Assembly: GCA_016932895.1 (NCBI GenBank)
Contig: JAFGCA010000560.1
Location: forward strand, 1 to 37,333
Length of the DNA stretch: 37,333 bases
DNA from: Sedimentisphaerales bacterium
GTDB taxonomy: Bacteria; Planctomycetota; Phycisphaerae; Sedimentisphaerales; SG8-4
Reading direction: 5' to 3'
Under the pieces are notes generated by a model. It did no database searches. It had not been told where the DNA came from and saw only the letters and a list, made by a program, of their open reading frames with translations. A program made the position numbers and the translations under genes. Shown here piece by piece: positions 1 to 8,430 of the stretch (the stretch's first letter is position 1; every line of letters begins with the position of its first letter).

Positions 1-312
1 CATGGCGACTTGCGGCCGGGAAATATTTTGGCTCGCTGTGAAGACGGCCACTGGCGCCTGTTCTTCCTGGACAATGAGCGAACACGCAAGTTTCCCTGGG
101 TTCCGCCAAGCCTGCGACGCAAAAACCTCGTGCAGATCGGGATGTTCCTAACGGGCGTCAGCCGCTCCGATCGCCTCCGCTTCTGGCAGGCCTACCTGGC
201 CGAATCGCCCCGGCTTGGGCCCCGGCAAAAGCGCTGGGCCCGGAGGGTGTACGTTAGAACCATGGCACGCCTGAAGAAATACGGACCGCGTGACGAAAGC
301 GTCCCGAGTTGA
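1..312 (+). CDS. LPS core kinase (WaaP/Kdo-kinase family), C-terminal part only
   Basis: The gene is cut by the left edge of the window; its frame is open from base 1 and stops with TGA at 310-312. The first visible residues, HGDLRPGN, are the catalytic loop of the eukaryotic-like kinase fold used by WaaP-type lipopolysaccharide kinases, with the catalytic Asp and metal-binding Asn present. The next motif, FFLDNERTR, fits the metal-binding Asp segment, with Asn in place of the more usual Tyr or Leu. The tail, which has an SRSDRLRFW segment followed by a basic C-terminus, resembles those of the two other kinases in this window. Such proteins phosphorylate sugars of the LPS inner core on the cytoplasmic side. 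The TTG at 10 is inside the catalytic loop and is not a start. Substrate is unknown. Confidence 0.8.
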   Translation, partial: HGDLRPGNILARCEDGHWRLFFLDNERTRKFPWVPPSLRRKNLVQIGMFLTGVSRSDRLRFWQAYLAESPRLGPRQKRWARRVYVRTMARLKKYGPRDESVPS

Positions 313-343
313 ATTCTGCGCGTCGGAGATTCTGGGAATACAG

Positions 344-1117
344 CTAAGGCAGCTTGTAGATGCCCATGACGTGGGCACTCCAGGCCGGCGAATTGTACCG
401 GCGCAGGAAGGCGAGGGGAGATATCAGGCGGTCGAGCGCCTTGAAAGAGTATCGCAGGCAGAGATTCAGGGGCGTGCGGCGTTCGCAGCGTTTGAGGTTT
501 CGTGGCTGAAAGCCCCCGATGTAGCCTTTGAACAGGGCTGTCATCCCGCATTCGTCTTCCAGCATCTGCCAGTTTCGAATATCCATGGCCTCGAGATTGT
601 GGCGCGCGAGCATTTCCGGAGCGGTCCGAGCCAGTATTTTCTGACTGATCCCGCGCAGATTGGGTGCCCCCAGCACGAGGAAACCGCCCTCGCGCAGCAG
701 ACTGACGTGGCGGCGCAAGACTCCCGGCACGTCGCTGAAGTGTTCGATGAACCCAAACGACATCACCACATCGAAACGCGGGAGTTGGGAAAGATCACCG
801 AAGAAATCCTGCTGATACACCGTGACGTCCAGGCCGAGTCGCTTGAAATTCTCGCGGGTTTTGTCGCAGCCGGATTCGGAGTACTCGATGATGCTCGGTC
901 GATATCTGTAATACTTGCTTAGATAGGCGCTGTTACGTCCCGGCGCGCCGCCAATCTCAACAGCCGAGAGATCCCCTTTGGGCAGATGGGTCTCAAACAG
1001 GCGCAACATTTCTCGCGCTACGGGGTGCCGCGTCGTGGGTTCGAGGATGGTTGGCAGTTGGGTTTTGTCCCAACGGTTATCCCAATAATCTCTCTCAGTC
1101 AGTCGTTCTTGTTCCAT
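344..1117 (-). CDS. SAM-dependent methyltransferase (class I)
   Basis: This 257-residue protein has a class I SAM-binding motif, VEIGGAPGR, followed by an acidic segment (IIEYS) and the late motif SFGFIEHFSDV, which is typical of Methyltransf_11/12/23-type enzymes. The frame extends upstream to 1153, but the ATG at 1115-1117 is the natural start because the added residues are not conserved-looking. It ends 32 bp from the convergent kinase fragment on its left and is divergent from the glycosyltransferase at 1360. Among LPS and surface-glycan genes it probably methylates a sugar or a glycan intermediate, but the sequence does not show the substrate. Confidence 0.82.
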   Translation of the reverse strand: MEQERLTERDYWDNRWDKTQLPTILEPTTRHPVAREMLRLFETHLPKGDLSAVEIGGAPGRNSAYLSKYYRYRPSIIEYSESGCDKTRENFKRLGLDVTVYQQDFFGDLSQLPRFDVVMSFGFIEHFSDVPGVLRRHVSLLREGGFLVLGAPNLRGISQKILARTAPEMLARHNLEAMDIRNWQMLEDECGMTALFKGYIGGFQPRNLKRCERRTPLNLCLRYSFKALDRLISPLAFLRRYNSPAWSAHVMGIYKLP

Positions 1118-1359
1118 GCGATACCTTCTACCCGGTGCCCCGCAGGCTGTCAATAGGCCGAGAAGAGATGCGGCTGCCGCCCCCAGTTTGCCGGGCGTCG
1201 CCCAAAGACTCGCACCATTATGTCGAATGTGGTACAGTGTACGTGGTCGATTGACGGCCGACCATCGGCGGCAGCTTGGAGAGACGGCTCTCTTTTCGTT
1301 GGGCTAGGCTAATGGCCTGGAACAACGCGGGCTGGCCAAGGATGATAGAGAGGTTGCGC
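1118..1359. promoter_or_regulatory. Divergent intergenic region, no firm promoter
   Basis: The 242 bp separate a methyltransferase on the minus strand from a glycosyltransferase on the plus strand, so promoters for both must lie here or the genes are read from further away. The only symmetrical element I see is a short palindrome, GTACA-G-TGTAC, at 1232-1242. The Shine-Dalgarno sequence AGAGAGG at 1347-1353 belongs to the right-hand gene. No convincing -35/-10 pair was found. Confidence 0.3.
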
Positions 1360-2541
1360 ATGGATACGCAGCAGCAACAGGGCAAAGACAACGACACATT
1401 AGTGAAGAATAGGATTGTCGTCGCTGTGCTCCGGAAGACGGACGCGGGGACGGCCACATCCACGATCAACGAAGTGCTCGCGGCGCTGGATCGCGATCGC
1501 TTCAAAGTGCTCTTCTTGTTTCTTGGCTCGCGTGGTCCGGTGCGTCGCGAATTTGCTGAGGCGGATCAGGTCTTCCATCTGTCCGAGAGCGCCGCCACGG
1601 GTCTTCAGGCTCTGCCGACGCTCATCCGCCTGGCTCGAGTTCTACGGACTCAGCAGGTGGACTTGCTTCATTGCCATAATCCCAAGGCCAACACGTACGG
1701 GGTCCTGGCGGCAATCATGGCCCGGACCCCGGCCGTTCTGGTCCAGTTTCACGGCTTGAAAAGGACGCGCGGAATACGACGGAAGTTGGCCAATCTCCTG
1801 ATCTTTCGCCGAGCCGCCGCGATCGTGGCGGTGGCAGACGCGGTTCGCAAGGACATCGTCGCAAGCAACTGGCATGTGCCGCACGACCGGTTCCGCCTGC
1901 TGGAGAGTTCCATCGACTTTGCTCGTTTCGCCCATACGGACGCAACCCGATCGGCCGCGCTGCGCCAACTGGGTGTCCCGGCGGACGCAGTTGTCTTGGG
2001 AACCATCGGCCGTCTGGCACCGACGAAGGGATTGTCCTATCTGTTGGAAGCGTTCGGCGCCGTGCGCCAGCAAGTGGCTTCCGCTCATCTGGTGCTGCTG
2101 GGTGATGGGCCGAGTCGCACCGAACTCGAACAGCAGGTCACTCGGACGCCGTATCGCGATGCAGTCCATTTTCTGGGGCACAGATCGAATGTCGCGCAAC
2201 TGCTCCAGGGGTTCGATGTGTTCGTGCTGGCGTCGGTGGCGGAAGGCATGCCGAGAGTGATTCTGGAAGCGATGGCCGCCGGGGTGCCCTGTGTCAGCAC
2301 GGCCGTCGGTGGCATTCCGGAGATGCTCGACGGGGGGAGACTAGGGTCCCTCGTGCCACCACGGGACGTCGGCCAACTGGCCGACGCGCTGTTGAAAATG
2401 GCGACGTTGCCGGAGCAAGATCGTCAGGATCTTATCAACCATGCCAGATGTCACGTACAGACGCGCTATTCGCACGAGGTCATCGGGGCGAAGTTGGCAG
2501 CGCTATACGAACAAGCATATGCGCGATGCGTGAAGGAGTGA
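1360..2541 (+). CDS. Glycosyltransferase family 4
   Basis: The 393-residue protein has the GT4 (GT-B fold) layout. An N-terminal acceptor domain contains DLLHCHNPKAN and a VQFHG segment. The C-terminal donor domain contains LGTIGRLAPTKGLSYLLEAF, HLVLLGDGP, HFLGHRSNVAQLLQGFDVFVLAS and the nucleotide-sugar motif EGMPRVILEAMAAGVPCVSTAVGGIPE with its conserved EGMP and E-x7-E-like spacing. The frame is open from 1276, but AGAGAGG at 1347-1353 sits six bases before the ATG at 1360, which fixes the start. It forms a tight pair with the methyltransferase that follows. Its likely job is sugar transfer onto LPS core or another surface glycan; donor and acceptor are not predictable. Confidence 0.9.
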   Translation: MDTQQQQGKDNDTLVKNRIVVAVLRKTDAGTATSTINEVLAALDRDRFKVLFLFLGSRGPVRREFAEADQVFHLSESAATGLQALPTLIRLARVLRTQQVDLLHCHNPKANTYGVLAAIMARTPAVLVQFHGLKRTRGIRRKLANLLIFRRAAAIVAVADAVRKDIVASNWHVPHDRFRLLESSIDFARFAHTDATRSAALRQLGVPADAVVLGTIGRLAPTKGLSYLLEAFGAVRQQVASAHLVLLGDGPSRTELEQQVTRTPYRDAVHFLGHRSNVAQLLQGFDVFVLASVAEGMPRVILEAMAAGVPCVSTAVGGIPEMLDGGRLGSLVPPRDVGQLADALLKMATLPEQDRQDLINHARCHVQTRYSHEVIGAKLAALYEQAYARCVKE

Positions 2542-2544
2542 AAC

Positions 2545-3171
2545 GTGTTCAGTTCCTTTCGAAGAAGTCTGAAACGAAGGCTTTCGTTTCTCAAGCGGCG
2601 CCTACGCAGGCCGGCCGTCCCTCAAAATGAAGACGGCAAGGTTCTGCTGCATATCGGCTGCGGTCCCGTCAACAGTCCCGAGTTCATCAACATCGACGCG
2701 CTGCCCTATGCCCACGTGCACGTGATCACAGAGAACATCGATGACCTGCCCGATTTTGCCGACGAGACGGTGGACCTGGTCTATATGTGTCATGTGCTCG
2801 AGCATGTCAGGAGGCCGGAAGTCTTGCGCGTCCTGAAGGAGATGAAGAGGGTATTGAAGTCGGACGGCGTTCTGCGGCTCTCCGTTCCGGATTTCGATCG
2901 GCTGATCGAGGTCTACAAGGCCGGCGGCGAGGACGTCGATGTGATTCGCAACCAGTTGATGGGCGGACAGGACTCCGAGTACAACATTCACTATTCCATC
3001 TTCAACCACAAAGGGTTGTCGAATCTGTTGCGCGAGGTTGGCTTCCGGGAGGTCCGTACATGGTCGCCCGCGGACAGTCCGTACCATGATTTCAAGGACC
3101 GGGCTTCCCGCGTCCTAAAGGCCGGCGCGCAATCATTCGCTATCAGTCTGAACCTGGAAGCCATCAAATAA
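2545..3171 (+). CDS. SAM-dependent methyltransferase (Methyltransf_11 type)
   Basis: The 208-residue protein has LLHIGCGPVNSPEFINID as SAM motif I and the acidic segment after it, VDLVYMCHVLEHVRRPE as the catalytic-region motif, and LKSDGVLRLSVPDFDRL as motif III. A basic stretch of about 25 residues (SLKRRLSFLKRRLRRP) precedes the fold and could bind a membrane surface. The start is GTG at 2545; the GGAG at 2535-2538 inside the end of the preceding glycosyltransferase gene is its ribosome binding site, so the two are translationally linked. Proteins of this type are frequent in glycan clusters beside glycosyltransferases. The substrate is unknown. Confidence 0.85.
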   Translation: MFSSFRRSLKRRLSFLKRRLRRPAVPQNEDGKVLLHIGCGPVNSPEFINIDALPYAHVHVITENIDDLPDFADETVDLVYMCHVLEHVRRPEVLRVLKEMKRVLKSDGVLRLSVPDFDRLIEVYKAGGEDVDVIRNQLMGGQDSEYNIHYSIFNHKGLSNLLREVGFREVRTWSPADSPYHDFKDRASRVLKAGAQSFAISLNLEAIK

Positions 3172-3208
3172 CCGGGACATGTTCCGGGCGTATGCGTGTC
3201 AGTCCCGG
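3172..3208. terminator. Possible hairpin between convergent genes
   Basis: CCGGGAC at 3172-3178 pairs perfectly with GTCCCGG at 3202-3208 across a 23-base loop, directly after the methyltransferase stop and before the convergent glycosyltransferase end. The position suits a bidirectional terminator, but the loop is long and there is no T-run, so this is weak. Confidence 0.25.
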
Positions 3209-3227
3209 GGGACAGGGCCGTCTGGAT

Positions 3228-4214
3228 CTAGGAATCTGCTGAGGCCGTTTGCAGAATCAAGTCGCAGAGTCTCTCGCCGACAACAGACCAATCAAAGTCT
3301 CGGGCAAACTCCCGCCCACGTCGGCCCATATCGCGGCGCTTTTGCGGGGCGTCGAGGAGCAGACTGAGCTTCTCCAGCCACTGGTCGGGCGTCGTGGCCA
3401 GGTAGCCCGTGATACCGTCCTTGACATGGTCTGCGTTGGTCCCTACCGGCGAAGCAACCGCTGGGAGCCCTGAGGCGGCGTATTCGAGCACCTTGAACGT
3501 ACATTTGCCCCGCGTGAACGGGTTGTCCGGAAGGGGAGCGAGTCCAATGTCCGCTTCGGCCAGGGTCCGGTAGCGGTTCTCGGGTGTCCAACGGATCTTC
3601 TCGATCGAAACGCCTTTGATGTCGATGAACTCCTCACAAACCAGACGCAGCACAAGATTGGGATACCTCTCGGCAAGTTGTCGGATGACCGGTCGGAGCT
3701 GTTCAATGTAGCCGAGGGTTACGGGACGCCCCACCCAGACGAGGCGCACCTTGCCATCCTCCTGGCGGGTCAAGCTGTTGCCATACCGGGTGGTGTTCAG
3801 CCCGAGGGGGAGAATCTTGACGTTGTTGTGGTACGGGGCGGCCTGCTCGGCCAGATAGGAACTGCCCACGAGCACGGTATCAGCCCGGTCCAGGCTGCGC
3901 TGGAACCGCTTCACGTGAGTTCGGGTGGGGATACCGTCCTGGTTGAACATGACCGCGTCGTCATAGTTGTAGATGACTTTGGCCCGGCGAGGCTTGAAAA
4001 ACATGGCTTCGAGAAAGGTCAGGCACTTCTTGTGGAGCAGCACGGCATCATATCGATCCATCTGTCGATATTGACGGGCACGCTGCACGGGGGATTTGCT
4101 CGGTACTGTGACCGTCGGTACGATTCCCCGGGCGGCCATGATCTCGAAGTATCCGCTGAGCCGGTCGCGGAAACTACCGCGGTCCGGATTGTTGGTGATG
4201 ATGAGTAGTTTCAT
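3228..4214 (-). CDS. Glycosyltransferase (GT4 / Glyco_trans_1_2 type)
   Basis: The 328-residue protein opens with MKLLIITNNPDRGSFRDRLS, the first beta strand and loop of a GT-B glycosyltransferase. It has a middle RLVWVGRPVTLGYIEQLRPVI segment and a C-terminal donor-binding stretch reading GLAPLPDNPFTRGKCTFKVLEYAASGLP, with the conserved K-x-LEY-A-x-G-P pattern of this family. The frame is open to 4484, but the ATG at 4212-4214 begins the fold and has GAGG about ten bases upstream, so the longer version is rejected. It stands alone, convergent with 2545-3171 and divergent from 4518-5480. A perfect TATAAT lies upstream at 4336-4341. Confidence 0.85.
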   Translation of the reverse strand: MKLLIITNNPDRGSFRDRLSGYFEIMAARGIVPTVTVPSKSPVQRARQYRQMDRYDAVLLHKKCLTFLEAMFFKPRRAKVIYNYDDAVMFNQDGIPTRTHVKRFQRSLDRADTVLVGSSYLAEQAAPYHNNVKILPLGLNTTRYGNSLTRQEDGKVRLVWVGRPVTLGYIEQLRPVIRQLAERYPNLVLRLVCEEFIDIKGVSIEKIRWTPENRYRTLAEADIGLAPLPDNPFTRGKCTFKVLEYAASGLPAVASPVGTNADHVKDGITGYLATTPDQWLEKLSLLLDAPQKRRDMGRRGREFARDFDWSVVGERLCDLILQTASADS

Positions 4215-4517
4215 GAGTTCCGCCTCAGCGTGAGGAATCGCATCTCTTGATTGTCGCAACTCGAATCGCGAAGGCCCGTGCCCGGACGTGCTGTTGCCCG
4301 GAGAAAACCATTTCGCCGTCGATTTCAAAGGCGTGATTATACCGTACTCTCGGGAAAAGGGAAGTCTGCTTGCAACATCGTGCGTCCTCCGGTATCGTAT
4401 GGGGGTCGTGAAGAATAGAATGGCCGGGACCGGCACAGGATTTCCAGATGTTCTCAACACGGAGGCCGTCCTCTTATTGGGCAAGCCTTACGAGATTAAT
4501 GTTCAGGAGGACTCGAT
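4215..4517. promoter_or_regulatory. Divergent intergenic region of about 300 bp
   Basis: No gene is visible. On the minus strand a perfect TATAAT (plus-strand 4336-4341) with TTCCCT 16 bases upstream (4358-4363) could drive the glycosyltransferase, leaving a leader of roughly 115 bases. On the plus strand TTGCAA (4370-4375), a 17-base spacer and TATCGT (4393-4398) could drive the pyruvyl-transferase family gene. Both are only pattern matches; the minus-strand -10 is the better of the two. Confidence 0.35.
4504..4510 (+). promoter_or_regulatory. Ribosome binding site that selects a GTG start
   Basis: CAGGAGG ends seven bases before the GTG at 4518. An ATG at 4516-4518 overlaps that GTG in another frame, but it reaches a stop after five codons (TGA at 4531-4533). 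The GTG frame gives the full family-length protein, so the GTG is the true start. Confidence 0.7.
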
Positions 4518-5480
4518 GTGGACTACGGAGTGATGACGTATGGCTTTCAGGACCGCATCAATGTGGGAGACTATATCCAGAGCATCGCGGCCCGTCAATT
4601 TCTGCCGCGGGTAGATCGGTACATCTGTCGTGAAGAACTCCATACATACGCCGGGCCACCCACGAAGGTGATTATGAACGGACATTTCATGCGCTATCCC
4701 GTGCACTGGCCTCCTTCCCCCAACATTGTTCCGCTCTTTACCTCGTTTCACATCAACATTCGCCGGGCCGACGGTATGCTCACGGACAAAGGCGTCGGCT
4801 ACCTCAAAGAGCATGAACCCATCGGTTGTCGAGACCTCAGCACGCTGCAGTTGTTGCAGGATAAGGGAATTGAAAGCTACTTCTCCAGTTGCCTCACGCT
4901 CACGCTGGGCCACAGCTTTCGCCACCAGTCCGACGAGGACGTTTTCTTTGTGGACGTCCTGTTCCGGTATCCCACTTGGCGGAGTGTCTTTGGCAGTCTC
5001 AACCGTCTTCGGAAGGCGATTGAGAGCCGAGAGATCTTTTTGCTGGGCAAACAAGAGAGACTCCTGGATGCGCTCTTTGGCGCGAATCTCGTCGACGCCG
5101 CGGAACGAGTGACCCACGTCTATTCGGCGATGACCCTTTCGGCGGAGGACAGTCGGTTTGATCTGGCTGAGAGCCTCCTGAGACGCTATGAGAAGGCCAA
5201 ACTCGTGGTCACGTCGCGCATCCACTGCGCGCTGCCTTGCCTGGCCATGGGCACACCCGTCATCTTCGTCAACGGGGGCTTCCGACAGGCCCAGGCCCGC
5301 CGTTTCACGGGCAACAGCCGGCTATTCAACATGGTTGAGATCGCAGACAGCGGTGCTATTGAAGCCAATTTTGATTTGGATAGCGTCAAAACGAGCATGA
5401 CGGCGCCGGTGAAAAACGAACACACCGAGTATGTCGAGGCATTGGTAGACCGATGTAAACAGTTTGTGCGGGAGGCGTAA
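4518..5480 (+). CDS. Polysaccharide pyruvyl transferase family protein
   Basis: The 320-residue protein begins DYGVMTYGFQDRINVGDYIQS, the usual opening of polysaccharide pyruvyl transferase family proteins (GT-B-like fold), and follows it with AARQFLPRVDRYICREEL. The later segments VVTSRIHCALPCLAMGTPVIFVNGG form the conserved donor-side motif (S-R-x-H-x-A-L-P-x-L-x-x-G-P), with the His in place. Known members transfer pyruvyl groups from phosphoenolpyruvate to sugars in surface polymers, although many family members have unproven activity. The start is GTG at 4518 with a strong ribosome binding site. The gene is followed after 133 bp by an FkbM methyltransferase on the same strand. Confidence 0.82.
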   Translation: MDYGVMTYGFQDRINVGDYIQSIAARQFLPRVDRYICREELHTYAGPPTKVIMNGHFMRYPVHWPPSPNIVPLFTSFHINIRRADGMLTDKGVGYLKEHEPIGCRDLSTLQLLQDKGIESYFSSCLTLTLGHSFRHQSDEDVFFVDVLFRYPTWRSVFGSLNRLRKAIESREIFLLGKQERLLDALFGANLVDAAERVTHVYSAMTLSAEDSRFDLAESLLRRYEKAKLVVTSRIHCALPCLAMGTPVIFVNGGFRQAQARRFTGNSRLFNMVEIADSGAIEANFDLDSVKTSMTAPVKNEHTEYVEALVDRCKQFVREA

Positions 5481-5613
5481 TGGCGGCTGGCGTGTGCTGG
5501 CGCAGGCCTTCGGGCGTTCGAATCGGCTCGGGCCAGATGCGTGGAGACAGCCACGTTGGCCACGGTAGGAACAAGAGAGATGGTAGGGACACTGTTTCAG
5601 AGATGAGGACACT

Positions 5614-6345
5614 ATGTCGAATCGTTTTGGCACGTTCCTGAAGAAGTCGCTTCTGGGCAAGAAAGACAACTTGGTCTCGCTGGATGACCCCTTCGCCGTC
5701 ATGCCGCGATTGCTTGGTCACTGCGAAATCACCGGAATCCTGGATGCCGGTGCCAGCAACGGGCGCATCTCGAAGCGTTTGCTCCGCCGGTTCCCGGGGG
5801 CCCAGGCCTTTGCGTTCGAGCCCAACCCCCTGTATGCTCAGAGTCTCAAGCAGTATGCTGAGACGGAACCTCGCTTCCATCCGTGTTTTGTGGCCCTGTC
5901 CGATGAGAAAGGCCATGCGTTATTGAATGTCACCAACTCGGTCGGATCGACGTCGTTGTTGACGCCTGGGCGTCGCATGCAAGAGTTGTTGGCCGAAGGC
6001 GTTTCCGTGTCGCACCGTGAGGATGTGGAGCTCACCACGATCGACGAATGGGCTGGGTCGAACGGAGACCCGGCGATTCAGCTTATGAAGTTCGACATTC
6101 AGGGAGCGGAACTCAAGGCGCTGAAGGGCGCCGTTCAAATGCTACAAACATCGGCCCTGTTGGTCTACACGGAGATCTGGTTCAATTCGGGGTATGAGGG
6201 TGGGGCGCTCTACGGCGAGGTCGATGCTTTCTTGAACCAGCACGGGTTCGTGCTCTACGATTTCTACAAACCCAAGTACGACGCCCACGGTTTGTTGACC
6301 TGGGCGAACGCTATTTTTCTGCACGCCGAGCGTGTGCAGAAGTGA
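5614..6345 (+). CDS. FkbM family methyltransferase
   Basis: The 243-residue protein matches the FkbM methyltransferase pattern: ILDAGASNGRISKRLL as the SAM-binding loop, AFAFEPNP as the acidic loop that holds the ribose, VELTTIDEW and then LMKFDIQGAELKALKGA, the signature K-x-D-x-Q-G-x-E segment. The ATG at 5614 has GAGG nine bases upstream (5602-5605). FkbM enzymes methylate hydroxyl groups of sugars and natural products. In this context a glycan sugar is the likely target. Its last 35 bases overlap the end of the convergent kinase gene. Confidence 0.9.
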   Translation: MSNRFGTFLKKSLLGKKDNLVSLDDPFAVMPRLLGHCEITGILDAGASNGRISKRLLRRFPGAQAFAFEPNPLYAQSLKQYAETEPRFHPCFVALSDEKGHALLNVTNSVGSTSLLTPGRRMQELLAEGVSVSHREDVELTTIDEWAGSNGDPAIQLMKFDIQGAELKALKGAVQMLQTSALLVYTEIWFNSGYEGGALYGEVDAFLNQHGFVLYDFYKPKYDAHGLLTWANAIFLHAERVQK

Positions 6346-7171
6346 CCTGTTCTGGGCCGGAGGGCGGACACGGACCGGTGTTGGCATACGCGTGTTTTTG
6401 CAGCCAGCGCGTGCCGCTCTTTCTCATCATTCGACGCAATGTGTTTCTCAGGGTGCGGCGTTCCTTTGGGGCATAAGCGCGCAGGAACCGCAGTCGGTCC
6501 CGGAGCGATACATATCCGATGACGCGCTCGTGCAGATGGTGCAGGTTGTCCAGACGCCGGCGATCACTGACGTTGGAGGCGAAGCGGGCATCCTCGTAGT
6601 CCAGCAGGACAAACCGACCGTTGGCGTCGGACGGGTCCAGCAGGATGTTGCGCGGGGACAGATCGGTGTGCCAGACGCCTCGGTCGTGCAGGTCACGAAT
6701 GAAGCGGGCCAAGGCCAGGACGATGGGGCGGGGCGCGCCATGCTCAAGGGCCCAGAGGTCCAGACGGATGTAGCCCTCGGCCAGTTCGGTCACGATCATC
6801 GCAGGGCCAAGGGGCCTGCGTTCGGCATAGCCCAACATGCGTGGACATGAAATGCCGACCTCTTCGAGGCGAACGCCGTTACGGTAAGCACGCCGGCCCT
6901 TGGAGCATCCCAGGGCGACCCTCAGTTTCGTTCGGAGTCGTTCATCGTAGAAGAGTTTGACGCAGGCGACTCGGCCGTCGATCCGAACGCCCAGGACACC
7001 GGCTCGACCTCCGAAGGAAATCGACCAGATCTCGTCCGATTTCGGCAATGACCAGCGTGAGCTCTCCCCGCAATAGCAGGCATAGACCCTCTGGGCGATG
7101 TGGCGAATGTAATCGAGATCGCTTTCTTGCCTGCTGCAGAACGCAATGTCGCCGACCTTGTGGAGTTGCAT
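6311..7171 (-). CDS. LPS kinase family protein (WaaP-like)
   Basis: This 286-residue protein has the small-kinase fold typical of LPS core kinases. A glycine-containing N-lobe leads to RVACVKLFYDERLR with the ATP-binding Lys. A hinge follows (MIVTELAEGYIRLD), then the catalytic loop WHTDLSPRNILLD with Asp and Asn, and the metal-binding segment FVLLDYEDARF. It is more distant from E. coli WaaP than the kinase at 8431-9345, so a different core position or sugar is plausible. It lies 71 bp downstream of the WaaG-like gene and is probably the last gene of the LPS operon, although the start has no clear Shine-Dalgarno sequence. Confidence 0.82.
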   Translation of the reverse strand: MQLHKVGDIAFCSRQESDLDYIRHIAQRVYACYCGESSRWSLPKSDEIWSISFGGRAGVLGVRIDGRVACVKLFYDERLRTKLRVALGCSKGRRAYRNGVRLEEVGISCPRMLGYAERRPLGPAMIVTELAEGYIRLDLWALEHGAPRPIVLALARFIRDLHDRGVWHTDLSPRNILLDPSDANGRFVLLDYEDARFASNVSDRRRLDNLHHLHERVIGYVSLRDRLRFLRAYAPKERRTLRNTLRRMMRKSGTRWLQKHAYANTGPCPPSGPEQVTSAHARRAEK

Positions 7172-7242
7172 GAGATTTCAATTCTCGCCGTATGGCTTCT
7201 CGTTACCGCGTGAAGGATCGCGGCGATCTGCAATTGCGCCGG

Positions 7243-8430
7243 TCATGACGGTTTTCTCCTGTTGAGTATCGATTCATAGAGCGCATTCAGCTCGCCGGCC
7301 ACACGATGCGTGGATATCCCGCTCTTCAGGTCATCATCGGCGATCGCTCTCGCGGCCTTGTTAAGATGGGCGGTTGCCGTGAAATAAGCAATCGCCTCGG
7401 CCAGGGCTTCAGCGTTCTCGGGCGAGTCGACGACGAGGCCGTGGCGGCCGTCGACGAACTGATCGGTGGCACCGTTGAATCGGGTGGTGATGACCGGTTT
7501 GCCAGCCGCGAGGGCTTCGAGGATGAACCGGCTGGCCGGGTCGTAAAACGTGGGTAGAACCCCGACGTGGCTGATGGACAGGGCCTCTTGCACGTTCTGA
7601 GCCCGGCCTGGAAAGACAATGTGCTTCTCGACGCCGAGTCGTGCAGCGAGACGACGGTAGGGGCCGGCCTTTCCGCCACCCATGACGATTAAGTAAGGTT
7701 TTCGCTCCGTCGCTGTGTCAATCGCTGCCGGCAGTGCCCTGATCAGGCGGTCCAGGCCCTTGAGACGGAAGTTGTGGGCCGCGAACAGCAGAAGCAGAGG
7801 ATCGGCTGTTTTTTCGAGGTCCAGCATCTCGTAGACCTTCGCGCGCAGCCGGTCTGCCGCCTGGGAATCCGCCTGGCGATCGGTCGCCACGCCGTTGGGC
7901 GTCAAGACGATTCGTTTCGGATCGGTTCCGTAGTGTGTCTTGAACTGCTCGACCACATAGTGCGAGAGGCCGGCGATGATCGGGCCGTTTGCATTCCGGC
8001 AAAGCGAACGCTCGGCCTCCAGCAATTGCGCTCGCCGCCTGTTTGCAAACACCATCACGCTCTTGCACAAGCGCTGGAGTCGACCAGGGTAGCTGGCTGC
8101 GTTTTGACGCTGGGCCTCGGCGTATGTGCCGCCACGCGGTTGATACACGTCGGCGAAGTCGAAGGGTAGGACGCTGTGGATGATATCGTAGCGGTTCCGC
8201 GCGAGATGGCGCTTCAGCGCCTTCTCGAAGACCTTCAGGCTCACGCGCTTGCTTGGCACGTCGGCGCAGAGGACGTGGACGTTGCTTGCCTGGCCGGTCC
8301 CTTTGGCAGCCAGGAGGTGCGTTTCCCAGTCACAGTCGGAGAGGGCCTTGGCTACCTCGAACATGGATCGCTCGGCGCCGCCCAGGGCGACGTCGGCTCG
8401 CTCAACAATGATGGCGACTCGTCCGGACAT
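7243..8430 (-). CDS. Glycosyltransferase family 4, WaaG-like
   Basis: The 395-residue GT-B enzyme starts with GRVAIIVERADVALGGAERSM, where GGAER is the N-terminal acceptor-domain motif. Its donor domain contains LLFAAHNFRLKGLDRLIRAL, YLIVMGGGKAGPYRRLAARLGV, HIVFPGRAQNVQEALSISHVGV and FYDPASRFILEALAAGKPV. The F-x-x-KGLDRLI and Y-D-P-x-S-x-x-x-LEA patterns are those of LPS core glucosyltransferase WaaG. The WaaP-type gene stops one base before this ATG, so the two are translationally coupled, echoing the waaG-waaP neighbourhood of enterobacteria. It probably adds the first hexose to the heptose region of the core. The exact sugar cannot be read from the sequence. Confidence 0.88.
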   Translation of the reverse strand: MSGRVAIIVERADVALGGAERSMFEVAKALSDCDWETHLLAAKGTGQASNVHVLCADVPSKRVSLKVFEKALKRHLARNRYDIIHSVLPFDFADVYQPRGGTYAEAQRQNAASYPGRLQRLCKSVMVFANRRRAQLLEAERSLCRNANGPIIAGLSHYVVEQFKTHYGTDPKRIVLTPNGVATDRQADSQAADRLRAKVYEMLDLEKTADPLLLLFAAHNFRLKGLDRLIRALPAAIDTATERKPYLIVMGGGKAGPYRRLAARLGVEKHIVFPGRAQNVQEALSISHVGVLPTFYDPASRFILEALAAGKPVITTRFNGATDQFVDGRHGLVVDSPENAEALAEAIAYFTATAHLNKAARAIADDDLKSGISTHRVAGELNALYESILNRRKPS

